This document shows, piece after piece, positions 46,201 to 56,585 of a stretch of DNA of 64,000 nt. This stretch comes from Linanthus parryae. Lineage: Eukaryota > Streptophyta > Magnoliopsida > Ericales > Polemoniaceae. A program made the translations under genes and the position numbers. The stretch's first letter is position 1; each line of letters opens with the position of its first letter. The stretch covers positions 35,841,775 to 35,905,774 of the forward strand of contig JALGPY010000009.1 in assembly GCA_023055425.1 (NCBI GenBank). The letters run 5' to 3'. The notes below the pieces were generated by a model. It did not search any database, was not told the origin of the DNA, and saw only the letters and a program-made list of their open reading frames with translations.

Positions 46201-47751
46201 TCACTCGGACTCGTCTGGAACATAGGGAGGGTTTGACCCGGTCTCGGATGTACCGGACATGCTACTGACAGAACTGCTGGTAGACCGATACCTAGGACTG
46301 CTAGGCCCAGTGGGTCTTGGTCCACGGCCCCCTCGGCGCGCTGGCGCTGGCGGCGTCTGGTATGACTGAGTGTCCGGGGGTGGGCAGTATGGCCCGGAGT
46401 CGGACCAACTATCAGAATGTGCCGGGGCCGAAGCCGGGGCATCGTCATGGTGACTCGACTCCGCCTCTCCAGACCAACTGGTATCGAACTCACTGGAGTA
46501 AGTCGATGGAAAGAATAACGGTAGCGGGATCTGTCGGCCCGCGCTCCGGGCTGCCTCTCTCTGCTCCTCACGAATCGCGGTAAATGCAGCAGCCTGATCC
46601 TTTCCCCTCTTGTCGTTGGTCCTCTGGTTGTGCTTTATCAGTCTCATCATCTTACCAAACTGCTTCTTGCACATGTCCTTAATGGACTTTCTGCCAGTCT
46701 CGGCCCTCTCATCAATCTGGGTCAATTTCTGCTCAAAGGCAGTTCACGGAGGAATGGTAGTGTCAGGAGCTCGGGTCGACCGACTACGGTCAGGGGCAGC
46801 AGCCCGGGATGGTCTAGAAGGCTCGGGAGCATCGGCCCGAAATGACCTGCTACGCTCAGAGGCAGCTGCCCTAGATGGCCGGGGAGGCTCGGGAACCGCG
46901 GTCCGGGGTGGCCGAGTAGGCCGGCTAGGCTCAGGCTCCGGAACAGGGATCCTGGTCGGGCGAGTGGGCCGGCTAGGCTCAGGCTCGACAGGCCCACTAG
47001 ACTGACCGTGCTCATAAGTAGACCGAGATCGATGCAATCGGGTCGGAAACTCTCTCATGACAGGACGCTCCTGTGTGGAACGCCTCGCCGGGACAGGGGT
47101 AGGATCTGGAGCCATGTACTCCTAGGGCGGCCGGTAACTAGAGAGCGGGGTGGGGTCATGGACAGGGCCCCCCCTCGGTCGAGCATCGCGCCTTCTGGGC
47201 GCGGGGGCGGGGGGCGGTCCAATGTCAGGGTCCGAGGAAGGGGCTTGCCCATCCTCGTCCATCGGGTCATCACCCGGCTCATCCTGGTCTAAGTCCACAA
47301 ACGCATCAGCCGGCTCGGGTGCCCTACGGTTTCCCATGGCCCGTCTACCTACTCGCCAAAATGGCCGGAAAGAGGCGGGGTCTAAATCTCGCTCACCCTC
47401 GATGACAATCTCATTCAGGGCAGCCAATCGGGTAATCAGGCTGCAAAACCCGAAACCTCGCCGGCTATGCGTGTTGGCTCTCTCTCTAATGTTTGCCCAA
47501 ATCCGGGCCGGTATGTCGACCCGGCGTCGGGTCATGAAGCAGTAAACCAGAAGTACCACTTCGTAGGGCAGCTTAGTGATATGCTGAATCCCTACGACCC
47601 GGTTCACTCCAAACTCAAACCACCACCGGGCGGGCGGACTCAAAAACGTGCCATGCAACCTCCCGTTGGTCTCCCAACGGGCCTCATCCGCCCCCTCACA
47701 GAGAGTCCTCAAGAGCTCCTCTTGCGGAGGAGAGTCCTGAACAAGCATATC
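46201..47751 (-). pseudogene. Athila B env-position ORF, C-terminal part
   Basis: One minus-strand frame from the insertion site at 47751 to a stop at 46201, broken by a TAG at 47122-47124 and a TGA at 46744-46746. The N-terminal part continues the plant transposon-protein domain found at 58184-58624. A long Pro/Arg/Ser-rich tract follows (repeated EPSRPTRP-type units, 46750-47115). The last part has a basic helical stretch (KKQFGKMMRLIKHNQR) and a Ser/Pro-rich tail. I see no signal peptide or membrane segment, so calling it an envelope protein is not justified; only its position matches. Confidence 0.75.
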
Positions 47752-49344
47752 TGATAACTCTCTTTTAGGAGTTATTATTATACTTTCTTAGTACTTGTAA
47801 TAGGCTTATTTTACATGATTTAGATGTTATATTTGCACAAATATGTGAATTTGACTATTTATAAGCCTAAGAGTGAAAAGTTGTGTTTCTAGCTTATTTG
47901 TGCATGTTTTCTCTCATATTTGCTATGATAATTGCACAGGTTGTTTAGTGTTGTGTATCTCAGGTAAAATAGGTGCAATGGAGCTTATGAGATGCTTGGA
48001 TATGCTTGGAATGGAGCTAGATGAAGAGGAGAAAAGGAGACGCAAAAACGAAGCAAAGTTGGAAAAGTCACTCCTGACCAGCCTGCACTCTTTTCGATGC
48101 CCAGGAAAATCTACAAGGAATTTTGAAGCAAGGCTTGCGGCATTGGAAAGTAGACATCCGTAGCTTTCCAACGCTATATGGTAGGTCCGAAGACGAGTCC
48201 GTATGAGGGAGAAACAGCCCGCGCAAAATCAGAAAAGAATTCTGCCCGGGAATTACAAAGTAGAGGGGCTGAAGTGCAATTTCGGCATATTTTCATTAAA
48301 AAAACGTGCCCAGCTGGTAGAAAACGGGGAGAACGACCTAATAGAGGGATATTCACGCATCTTTGAAGTCTTTGGAGCTAGGGAAGAAGGGAGAACAAGC
48401 TTGGAGCAAGAATCATCAACTACATTGAAGATTTTAGCGTTTGATCTTTGTTTCTTCATCTTTTCTTCATGAACTTCGTTATTTTGGATATGTTGAACCA
48501 TATTATGTCTAGCTAAACACTTTAAGCTAGGTGATTGATGAGAAACTAGGGTTTGTTGGATGATTTTCCGGATTTTGGACATGATACATGCGTTTGCTTA
48601 AAGTTTATGAATGTTCTAGTTATCCTACATATTCTTGAACTTCATTCTTAGTATTCTTGGCTTGATCACCCTTAGGATACTAGTCGTTGAGATTGTTGCA
48701 CGAAAGTGAACTTTTTGATACATGTTAAAGAATATTGTAGGTAATCTTGTAGTTTCTTGAGACCGAGAGGAGATAGAAACTTGATTAATCGTGTGAGGGT
48801 AGTTTCAATTGATTTTTGTTAGAACTTAGTGAATTCGGTGGACCGATAGGACCCGGTGAACAAGTCTAGGAAATCAATTATATTGTAGTGATAGACGGAG
48901 GTGGACCGAGAGGACCCGAAATCTATTACTTACACAAATTCACGTGAGATCGAGAGAAGATCGTGATGAGCATTACCCGATATAACTAAAATGTGAGTGG
49001 AGTGTTTCATGCATAATTCCGGAAATCATTAACAACCCTAGGGACCATCAATTGCCTAGTTCTTTCTCATTAATTGAAATCAAATCACTATTTATTTTTG
49101 TTAAAAATTGAAAACCCTAAAGAAAATAGTTAGTTACTTGTTATTTAATTTACGTCGCTTGTTCGTGGGCGACAACGTTACAAAATCACACACCATTTTT
49201 ACTTGTTACTTAGATATCGTAGAGTTAATTTCTAGTTAGCTAGTAATCGTAATTTTCCCTTGGGTTCGATATTCGGGGTCGTAAAATACTCCACATACTA
49301 CTTGACCGTATACTTGCCTTTAAGCGTGTAAAGAATTCGCGTCA
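47752..49344 (+). repeat. Athila C 5' LTR
   Basis: 1593 bp, TGATAACTCTC to GAATTCGCGTCA. The U5 end carries the GTATACTTGC block seen in the other Athila LTRs. Small ORFs near 47873-48163, repeated in the 3' LTR, are LTR sequence and have no recognised product. Confidence 0.93.
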
Positions 49345-49350
49345 AGTTTT

Positions 49351-49368
49351 TGGCGCCGTTGCCGGGGA
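49351..49368 (+). other. Primer binding site, tRNA-Asp type (element C)
   Basis: TGGCGCCGTTGCCGGGGA, 6 bases after the LTR, is the complement of the plant tRNA-Asp 3' end, the usual Athila primer. Confidence 0.92.
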
Positions 49369-49484
49369 CTTTAACGGTTTATTAGTTTAGTAGAAATTGA
49401 TTTAGGATATCTCTTTTACTTTTTGTTTAATTAGCTACTTGTTTTCTCACTTGTATTTGAGTCTGCTTTTCAGGTCATCAGTGT

Positions 49485-51908
49485 ATGCCCAGGATCCCTA
49501 GAGAACTTGTGCCCCCACTTGAAGACCCAGAGCAGTTATTCAGAGATCAGAGGAGAAGACAGAAACAGAGCACTATGGGTGATCAATTGACCAACGCGCA
49601 GCTCAATGAGAAAATGGAAGAGTTGGCGAAACTGTTGAATGCTCGCAATGCCCAGACACCGTACAACAAGTCTGGGCAGGCTTTTGTGGAGAAATTCCAA
49701 ACGTCCACGTATGGACACAATCCGGAAATTGTAGTGCCAGACATACAGGCTGAGCATTTTGATCTCAAGCCAGCTACGATCCAGACAGTCACCAATCAGT
49801 TCCAGTTTTATGGGAACAAGGATGAGGATCCCAACGATTTCATTGGGAAGTTCAATGCTTATATCAAGACTGTGAAGTATAAGAACGTGACTCCAGAGGC
49901 ATTGAAACTTATTCTATTTCCCTATTGTTTGAAAGGTGCAGCTGAGAAGTGGCTTGAGTCGAGAGCTCCGGATTCAATCACTACATGGGCTCAATGTGTG
50001 GATGAATTCATGGCAAAGTTTTACCCAGTTCAGCGGGTGATTCAGTTACAAGGTGATATTCTTGGCTTTCAGCAGCAGGCCCATGAGACCGTGGTAGAGG
50101 CGTGGGATAGATTTATGCATTTGATCAGGAAGTGCCCAAATCACGATTTCGGGGACTACAAAATTTTGCAGGTCTTCTACCATGGCTTAGAACGCCATAA
50201 CCAGGAGCTGGTTAACAGAGAAGCTGGAGGCAATTTTCTATACTCTGTTGACAAGGAAGGAGCCTATGCGCTCATGAAGCAGCTCGCTAAGCAGGACTCA
50301 CAACTCTATGATTCCAGGAGATTATCGGCATTGCCTGAGCCTAGAGATGATGAATGGAAGACTGGGATCAGCAAGATGGTGTCAGATTTAGCCAAGCATG
50401 TGTATCGGGATCATAAGCCAGTTGCAAGAGTAGAGGAGCAGGAAATTGATTCAGCCTTGGCCCAGATTGCAAGTGAAGATGTGAACTTTGTGGGGGCACA
50501 AGGACAGCGGCAGAATTGGAACCAAGGGAACTACAGACCAGGCACAAGAGATCATCCAGGTTTCAGGTATGGGGATCAGTCTGGAGCTATATACGCACCT
50601 GGGTTTCAGCACATGCCACAAGCACCAGTGTCGCAGGCTCCACCACCGGCTGTTGTAGCGCCAAACCCAGAGATTTCTGTACTCACTAAGGCGTTGACAC
50701 AGCTGAGTAACAACATGAACGATATGACGACGACGGTCAATGCTATGTCTTCTGATTTGCAGGCTACGAAGACTTCTCTCCGTGCACTAGAGGTTCAAGT
50801 TGGGCAAATTGCAACGCAATTATCTACTAGAGCACCTGGTTCTCTACCGTCTGACACAGAGAATGTGCGTCAGGTAAATGCCATTACCACTCGCAGCGGG
50901 GTTTCGTTGACTGATCCACCATACCCGAGCCATGCAAGAGCTGAAGCGTCAAAAGCTAAGGAGCATGAGGTCTTCGATTCTGAGAAGACACCTGTCATGG
51001 TCCCCCAATCAAAGGGCATGACTCCACATGATGATGAAAAGTCGAATGAGGTATTACCACCGCCCTCTTCTTCTAAAGATGTACCTTTTCCATTAAAAAC
51101 TAGAAAGAAGAAGGATGACTCTGAGGAGTACAGGAGATTTCTCAATATTTTCTCCAAACTGCACATAAACATTCCGTTGATTGAGGCGCTGCAGAAAATG
51201 CCTAAGTATGCGCGGTTTATCAAGGATGCAATCTATGGGAGAAAATCTATGGATAACTTTCAGACAGTGAAACTGAATGAGCAGGTGAGTTCATGTGTCT
51301 TGCATGGGCTACCAAAGAAGAAGAAAGATCCAGGTAGTTTTGTGATTGAGGCTACACTTGGTGGGGCATATACAGGCAGGGCTCTATGTGATTTGGGGGC
51401 GAGTGTCAACCTGATGCCGCTTTCAGTATTTAAAAAGCTAGGTGTGGGGGAGCCTAGTAAAACCTGGATCAATCTGCAGTTCGCAGATAAGTCGTCCAAG
51501 AAGGCCATTGGGGTGGTAGAAGACTTACTTGTGAGGGTTGGTAGTTTGATCATGCCAGCTGATTTTGTGATCCTTGACATGCCAGTTGGTGACGTTCCGA
51601 TCATTCTTGGTAGGCCCTTTCTGGCTACTGGTCGGACTTTAATTGATGTGGAGAATGGAGAGTTGATCATGAGGGTCAACGATACTGTTGAGACCTTTCA
51701 GGTTTTCAAACCGACTCCTCAGTACACTTATGAGGTGAAGCCAGACTTGCCATTTCCTGTGAAAGTTGTGCTTGGAATTTCAGAGCTGACACAAGGAGAT
51801 CCGCCAGATCCTAAGGGTAAAGAATCGAGTGTGCAGGCGCACGAGGTAGTCATGAATATCCAGCGCCAGAAGTTGGATGCGACACGACCTGCCAAACCAC
51901 CTTTCTGA
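49485..51908 (+). CDS. Athila C gag-protease polyprotein, intact
   Basis: 807 codons, ATG at 49485, stop TGA at 51906-51908, no internal stop. The gag/capsid domain is at about residues 90-260 (HFDLKPATIQTV, DPNDFIGKF, LILFPYCLKGAAEKW, RVIQLQGDILGF, EAGGNFLYSVD). A Gln/Pro-rich linker follows (about 335-400), then a helical stretch typical of Athila gag (LRALEVQVGQIATQL), then ITTRSGVSLTDPPYPSHARAE. The retropepsin-like protease carries DLGAS at about residues 636-640 and ILGRPFLAT near 705. It would form particles and process them. The C-terminus ends where RT would start in element B. An open frame in a young element suggests it was translated until recently. The second in-frame ATG (residue 31, MGDQL) aligns with the A gag start and could be the true start. 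Confidence 0.93.
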   Translation: MPRIPRELVPPLEDPEQLFRDQRRRQKQSTMGDQLTNAQLNEKMEELAKLLNARNAQTPYNKSGQAFVEKFQTSTYGHNPEIVVPDIQAEHFDLKPATIQTVTNQFQFYGNKDEDPNDFIGKFNAYIKTVKYKNVTPEALKLILFPYCLKGAAEKWLESRAPDSITTWAQCVDEFMAKFYPVQRVIQLQGDILGFQQQAHETVVEAWDRFMHLIRKCPNHDFGDYKILQVFYHGLERHNQELVNREAGGNFLYSVDKEGAYALMKQLAKQDSQLYDSRRLSALPEPRDDEWKTGISKMVSDLAKHVYRDHKPVARVEEQEIDSALAQIASEDVNFVGAQGQRQNWNQGNYRPGTRDHPGFRYGDQSGAIYAPGFQHMPQAPVSQAPPPAVVAPNPEISVLTKALTQLSNNMNDMTTTVNAMSSDLQATKTSLRALEVQVGQIATQLSTRAPGSLPSDTENVRQVNAITTRSGVSLTDPPYPSHARAEASKAKEHEVFDSEKTPVMVPQSKGMTPHDDEKSNEVLPPPSSSKDVPFPLKTRKKKDDSEEYRRFLNIFSKLHINIPLIEALQKMPKYARFIKDAIYGRKSMDNFQTVKLNEQVSSCVLHGLPKKKKDPGSFVIEATLGGAYTGRALCDLGASVNLMPLSVFKKLGVGEPSKTWINLQFADKSSKKAIGVVEDLLVRVGSLIMPADFVILDMPVGDVPIILGRPFLATGRTLIDVENGELIMRVNDTVETFQVFKPTPQYTYEVKPDLPFPVKVVLGISELTQGDPPDPKGKESSVQAHEVVMNIQRQKLDATRPAKPPF

Positions 51909-51915
51909 GCTTCGT

Positions 51916-51979
51916 GAGGTAACTGGGTCGGGCCGTCGACCGTAAATTACAAGCGCTTGTTGGGAGGCAACCCAACGTA
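51916..51979 (+). other. Conserved post-ORF box (element C)
   Basis: Begins GAGGTAACTGGG 7 bases after the stop of gag-protease, includes GGGCCGTCGACCGTAAATTAC, and ends GTTGGG-AGGCAA-CCCAAC. It is retained although pol is gone. GAG|GTAACT also resembles a 5' splice site. Confidence 0.85.
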
Positions 51980-52380
51980 CTTTTTTGCTTTAGTTTAGCG
52001 AGTGTGTTTTAAATAATGTCGTGTGTGTTTTTCATACTATATAGTTTATCTGAGAGGTGAGAGAGTGAGGATCTCATGTTTGAAATGAGTCTCTGCAGGT
52101 TACAAGGTGAAGCGCGATTCAGACTCCCCTTCTTGATGCGCGCATTCTCGTCGGCGCGCATCGGATTCCGAACGCAAAAGAGGAATGTGAAAACGAAAAA
52201 GTTGGTGGATTTCGAGTCAAGAGTCGCATAATAGCATGGATGGAGAATTTCCGCGAGTTTCGGGAACTCGCGAATGAGTTCTACGCGAGTTACGGGAATT
52301 AACGGTGAAAACGGCACATGAATCGAAGTTCGGGAAGTCAAGGAGCCCAAAAAAAAAAAAATGCTGTTCCAGCTCCAGAC

Positions 52381-52497
52381 TGGTCGTATGATCAGCCAAC
52401 TGGTCATAGGACCACTTTTTACTTAGCCAAAATTTTAAAGATTGAAAAAAGGGGGCTTCTGCTGGTCGCACGACCAGGACAAGTGGTCGTACGACCA
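52381..52497. repeat. Two pairs of 14-bp palindromes TGGTCGTACGACCA
   Basis: Starts at 52381 (TGGTCGTATGATCA), 52401 (TGGTCATAGGACCA), 52463 (TGGTCGCACGACCA) and 52484 (TGGTCGTACGACCA, perfect). Distance within pairs is 20 and 21 bp; pair to pair 82 bp. Confidence 0.85.
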
Positions 52498-52589
52498 CTA
52501 AGGGTATTTTGCGCAATTCAGTCTTTAAGAGGGGGTATTTTTGATATTCTGAATAAACTTGAAGAAAAAAAAAAAAGAAAAACCCAGAG

Positions 52590-53520
52590 GAAGGCTGTTC
52601 TTCCCTTTCATTCGACGTCAAATTCACAGGCCTTCCCTCTTACTCTCGATTCTGACCAAACTTGCAAAACTCAGTGCAATCGAAAGCCATTCGGTGGGTT
52701 GTCTTCGCAAGCTCAGCGGTCTCAGTGCTCGGTCCTCGTTGATTTGGCGTGGTCAGAATAGGACGAGGCAGAGCACCTGGCAGAGCCGCCGGCGATCGGA
52801 TTTTGGCCATAACATCTAACGGCAGTGAAATCTCCGGCCGATTGGAGGGTTATTCTCGCAAGCACAGCGCAATCACGTTTCTGGGCTCTGAGGTTGCGAT
52901 GGTGGTCGACTAGGGCGGCGGTGATTGCTGCCGGTACCGTCCAGACCCAACACGCCAAAATCACCGCGACCTAATGCCGGAACCGTGATCACCGGCGACC
53001 TCCAACTCTCACTCCGGCGACCCCAGAAACCCCCTCACCCGAACCCTACTGCAACCCGACGCAATCAATCCGACTGTAACTCCGGCGGCTCTCTCTCCCC
53101 GACCACCAAGCCGCCGGTTACAAACCCAGCATCTCCCTTTCTGACTCAACCGAACCCAATTGAAACTCAAACCAGAACCCATTCCGTCCACCTCTCAACC
53201 ATCGCCAAACGTCCTCTCCTCCATTCAATGCGACGGCAAGAATTACCCACAACCCAGCCGCCAAGAGCTTCAATTCGCCATTAATAGAGCACAACCTAGC
53301 AACAGAGAAGAGAACAGAGGCATCGCAGAAGAGGAGAAAAACCCAGAAATCATCGAACCCTTCTCTGCCGTCCAATTCGAAACCCAATCAGCCTTTGATT
53401 CCGATCAACCCACCATTAAAACCAGCGACTGAGAATCCAGTTGTTACTCGCCCTGCTCACTGTGCAACTGCTGCTGTGGTGGAGGTCTCACGGTGGTTTT
53501 GGGTATGTTACTAAGTCGTA
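52590..53520 (+). other. Possible captured host gene fragment in element C
   Basis: This stretch differs from the rest of the element: C-rich with frequent CCGGCG and ACCCAACC-like runs, then AACCAGCGACTGAGAATCC and a GTATGT donor-like site near 53502. It reads like a plant leader, short coding exon or intron start. The longest frames (119 and 90 codons) are Pro/Asn-rich with no known domain. It may simply be family sequence; elements A and B have nothing like it at this position. Confidence 0.3.
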
Positions 53521-56500
53521 GCAGTGGTGTTTGGTGGTTAATTGGTTATGAAGGTTATAGTGAAAGTGGATTGGTTGTGATCATGGGTCTAGTTTGCAGG
53601 TTGTTGTATTGGTATTGGTAATTGAAGGTTTTTGTTAGGAAGGGTTATTGTAGATGGTTCGGACACAGAACAGAGAAATTGAGGGACTATACCACTTGTG
53701 TGAAAATAGCTTCCTCCTGCTTGACACTAAGCATTGTGTGTGACTTTTGGACAGAGTGTCTAAGAGTTGGAGGAATGAGCTAAACATAGGTCTCCACTTG
53801 TGATAATAGTTTGGCTTGAGGGGCGTTAAGAAAGGACCAAGCAACAAGAGTATTATGCAGGGTACGGAGCAGCTGATAAGGATTAGTTCGAGTTCGAAAT
53901 TGGAAAATGGTGCAAAATCCGACGAATATATCGACCCCGATGTGCTACTTGCCCACTCGACCGCAAGGGAACTCACATAACGAGTTCGGGGATTCTTCGT
54001 TCTCTTTTCGTCAGCAGCAGCAGGATCAATCGACCCCGGTGTGTTCCGCACACTCGACCTCTAGAGGGAGCTTGCATTGTTCTGGACAATGTTTGCTTGG
54101 GGATTGTTCTTTCTATCTCAGCCAGCATCTATCGGATTTCGTCCCCGACCTTGTGTCGGTTGTGAGTATTCTTTTCTCTCTCTTTACTTACCGTTTAGGC
54201 ACATCGTGCTTGCTCTAGGATTTTATTTTTAGAATTCTAGGGAATTACTTGAGTACTTGCTTAATTTCGGTACACACAACTTGTCACGTGCACATAGTTC
54301 GTTTTAGCTCTAAATGTTTTGAACTACCTTCTCGTACCGTGGCTTTGACCCCGAGTAGAATCACCGCCCACGCGTTTGAATGCCAAGTCCTCTGTTTTAT
54401 CTCTAAATTCTTTGAGGACAACGAAGCGCTCAAGTGTGGGGGGATTTTTAGCTATCTGCTAGCCAGTCAGTGTCTGCATCGCCATGTCTGCATATAGTTT
54501 GTTCGTGTCGTTTTGTGTCTATTTATGTGGTCCGTGTCGTGATATTGTGATAGTATATCATATTGTGTTGTGTTAGTCGTGTATATACTTGTTGAGTTTG
54601 TGTTTAATATTGCACGTTTTCTTATTTGAGTCTACCTACCCTATCGAATGTTTGTGTAGTTTCGTTCGTGTCGGCTTGCATGTAGTGTAGGAATTATATG
54701 AAAAAAAAAATAAAAAAAAAATTAAAAATTAAAAAATCCAAAAAAATAATTAAAAAGAGAAAATTTTGAGAAAAGGGCAATCGAAAGAGGCTAAAGTTTG
54801 ATAAATCGGGAGGTGTGAGGATTTTAGGCGTAGAGCATGATTTGCGACCGAGAGTGACGACGTGAGTCCCCCCTAGTAGGTATAGAGGGACTTTCTTTAC
54901 GGGAGTGCCTACCTATTTTTAACACTTAGTGATTTTCAAACTCAAAGTGTGTGCCTATTTTCTTACAAGAGCTGAGCTAGGTGTGAGCTAAACAAGCTGA
55001 ATATCCATGTGTACGTCTTAGGTAGTCGCCAACCCGCCTCGTAGTGGCACACGAAACAGCTGTGCGAGGTCGTGTATTAGAGCACTCACTGCTTTTAGAA
55101 CTCACTTTGTAGACCATTAGACGCCCCAATTTGAACCTTGGATTCTTTGCTAGCCTTCGGACCTAGGGTGACGATTCTTGGCCTTCATCAAAAATTGATT
55201 AGAATCACCACTTTAGTGCGTCACGAGGGGGTTGTGTAGTTGAGGGGGTTAGATGAGGGAGTGATTATACATTTCGTTGAGTTCTACGTCTCGCTTGCAC
55301 TTCATTGATTATCTACGAGGGGATGCGAGGGTGAGTGAGTAGGCTTGCGCACTTCGGTGTGGCGGTGTTTCATGCCACTACATCATGGACACATTTGTGG
55401 AGAGCCGTGAGTGCGTGAATCTAATACGCACGGAATTGGGTTGGGTGAAGTTAATTGGTGGATCGTGCTAGGTACTGGATTTAATTACTTTGGTGTAGGA
55501 GGATCGGTTGGATTAGGCACGAGATACATTCATCTTCGGGACTACTTGAGAGGGGATATGGTTACATTCGAGTGTGGGGGTGTCGACTTTTGACTTCGGA
55601 CATTGAGAGTGAGCTTGCGACGACTCCACTCCCACACATTTACTTCATTGATTTTGCGGCTTGGATTTGACATGGCCTTTGATTGAGTTAGGAGGAGATG
55701 ATATTTCTATGTGATATTCATTCATCGATTTACGTGTTTCCTTCTCCTAGCATATGTGATTGTTATTTGAAGACCACTCGGATATTATTGTTGCATTGTG
55801 ATGGTATTTTGAAAAAAAAGAGAGAAAGAAAAAGAAAGAAAAGGAAAAAAAACAGAAAATAAAAAAAGAAAATGAGAGAAAAATAAAAAGGAGAGATGAA
55901 ATAAAGTTTGAGTTGGAATTGAATTAAAACGAGTGGTGGAGCTACTTTGACGACGACGGTTCATGTTTCATGCACGACAAACGACGATGGCCACGGAGAT
56001 CACTGGTGTACCGGGGTTTGAGGGAATTGAGGGCCGGAGGTGGTGAGTTTTGGGTTTTGGTTCCTATCATCGTGGTGAGGGTGTGTGAGATGTGGGTTTT
56101 GATGTGAGAATGTGACGCTTAGGACTTGATTTCGACGAGATTATCTCTATGTCCCTAAGCCTCATCATGTGAAAACCGTTAGCGGATTAGGAGCTCGGAC
56201 CTTGGATGTGGCTTTGCCTAGCGTAGTCTCTTATTTCGTGGCACACGCGAAGAGGTAGCGGACTCTTGTACTTAGTAAAGTTAGGCTTTCTATACTAGCT
56301 AGGGGAGAGTCGTGGTGTCGAGTTTAGTTTCAACTCATGCTTTGTTCCTAGGATTCTCATCACTTCATGATAATCGATTCAAGCCAATGGAGATTGCCCG
56401 ATCTCAACCCAAAAAAAAAAGATAAAAAGTGTGTTTTGCGTATATATGTGTTTGTGTAGGATCGAGTCGTAGTTTGCATTTGCATCATATTGTTGCATTG

Positions 56501-56570
56501 TCGAGTCTTGTGTCGGTTGTGTCTTGAGTCGGCTAGTAAATAGTGGTTTTACTCGGGACGAGCAAAAGGT

Positions 56571-56581
56571 AAGTGTGGGGG
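56571..56581 (+). other. Athila C 3' polypurine tract
   Basis: AAGTGTGGGGG then TATT and the LTR start TGATAACTC. A stem-loop TTTACTCGGGACGAGCAAA lies at 56548-56566. Confidence 0.88.
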
Positions 56582-56585
56582 TATT

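Larger units (their letters stand above)
51980..56570 (+). other. Athila C 3' non-coding region
   Basis: About 4.6 kb without a convincing ORF. It holds paired 14-bp palindromes (52381-52497), a C-rich exon-like tract (about 52590-53430), two TCGACCCCGRTGTG motifs near 53931 and 54030, and internal AGTGTGGGGG motifs at 54433-54443 and 55571-55580. A-rich runs lie at 54700-54770 and 55800-55900. Several blocks match the 3' regions of A and B (for example GGAGATTGCCCGATCTCA near 56388). Confidence 0.8.

Noticed and set aside
46201..47751. Retroviral envelope protein
   Set aside because: No signal peptide, membrane segment or furin-like site; only the position in the element matches.
47873..48163. 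96-codon ORF in the Athila C LTR, repeated at 56707-56997
   Set aside because: Duplicated because it is LTR sequence; no known domain.
52925..53432. 119- and 90-codon ORFs in element C
   Set aside because: Overlapping frames of a C-rich stretch with no recognised domain; kept only as a possible captured fragment.
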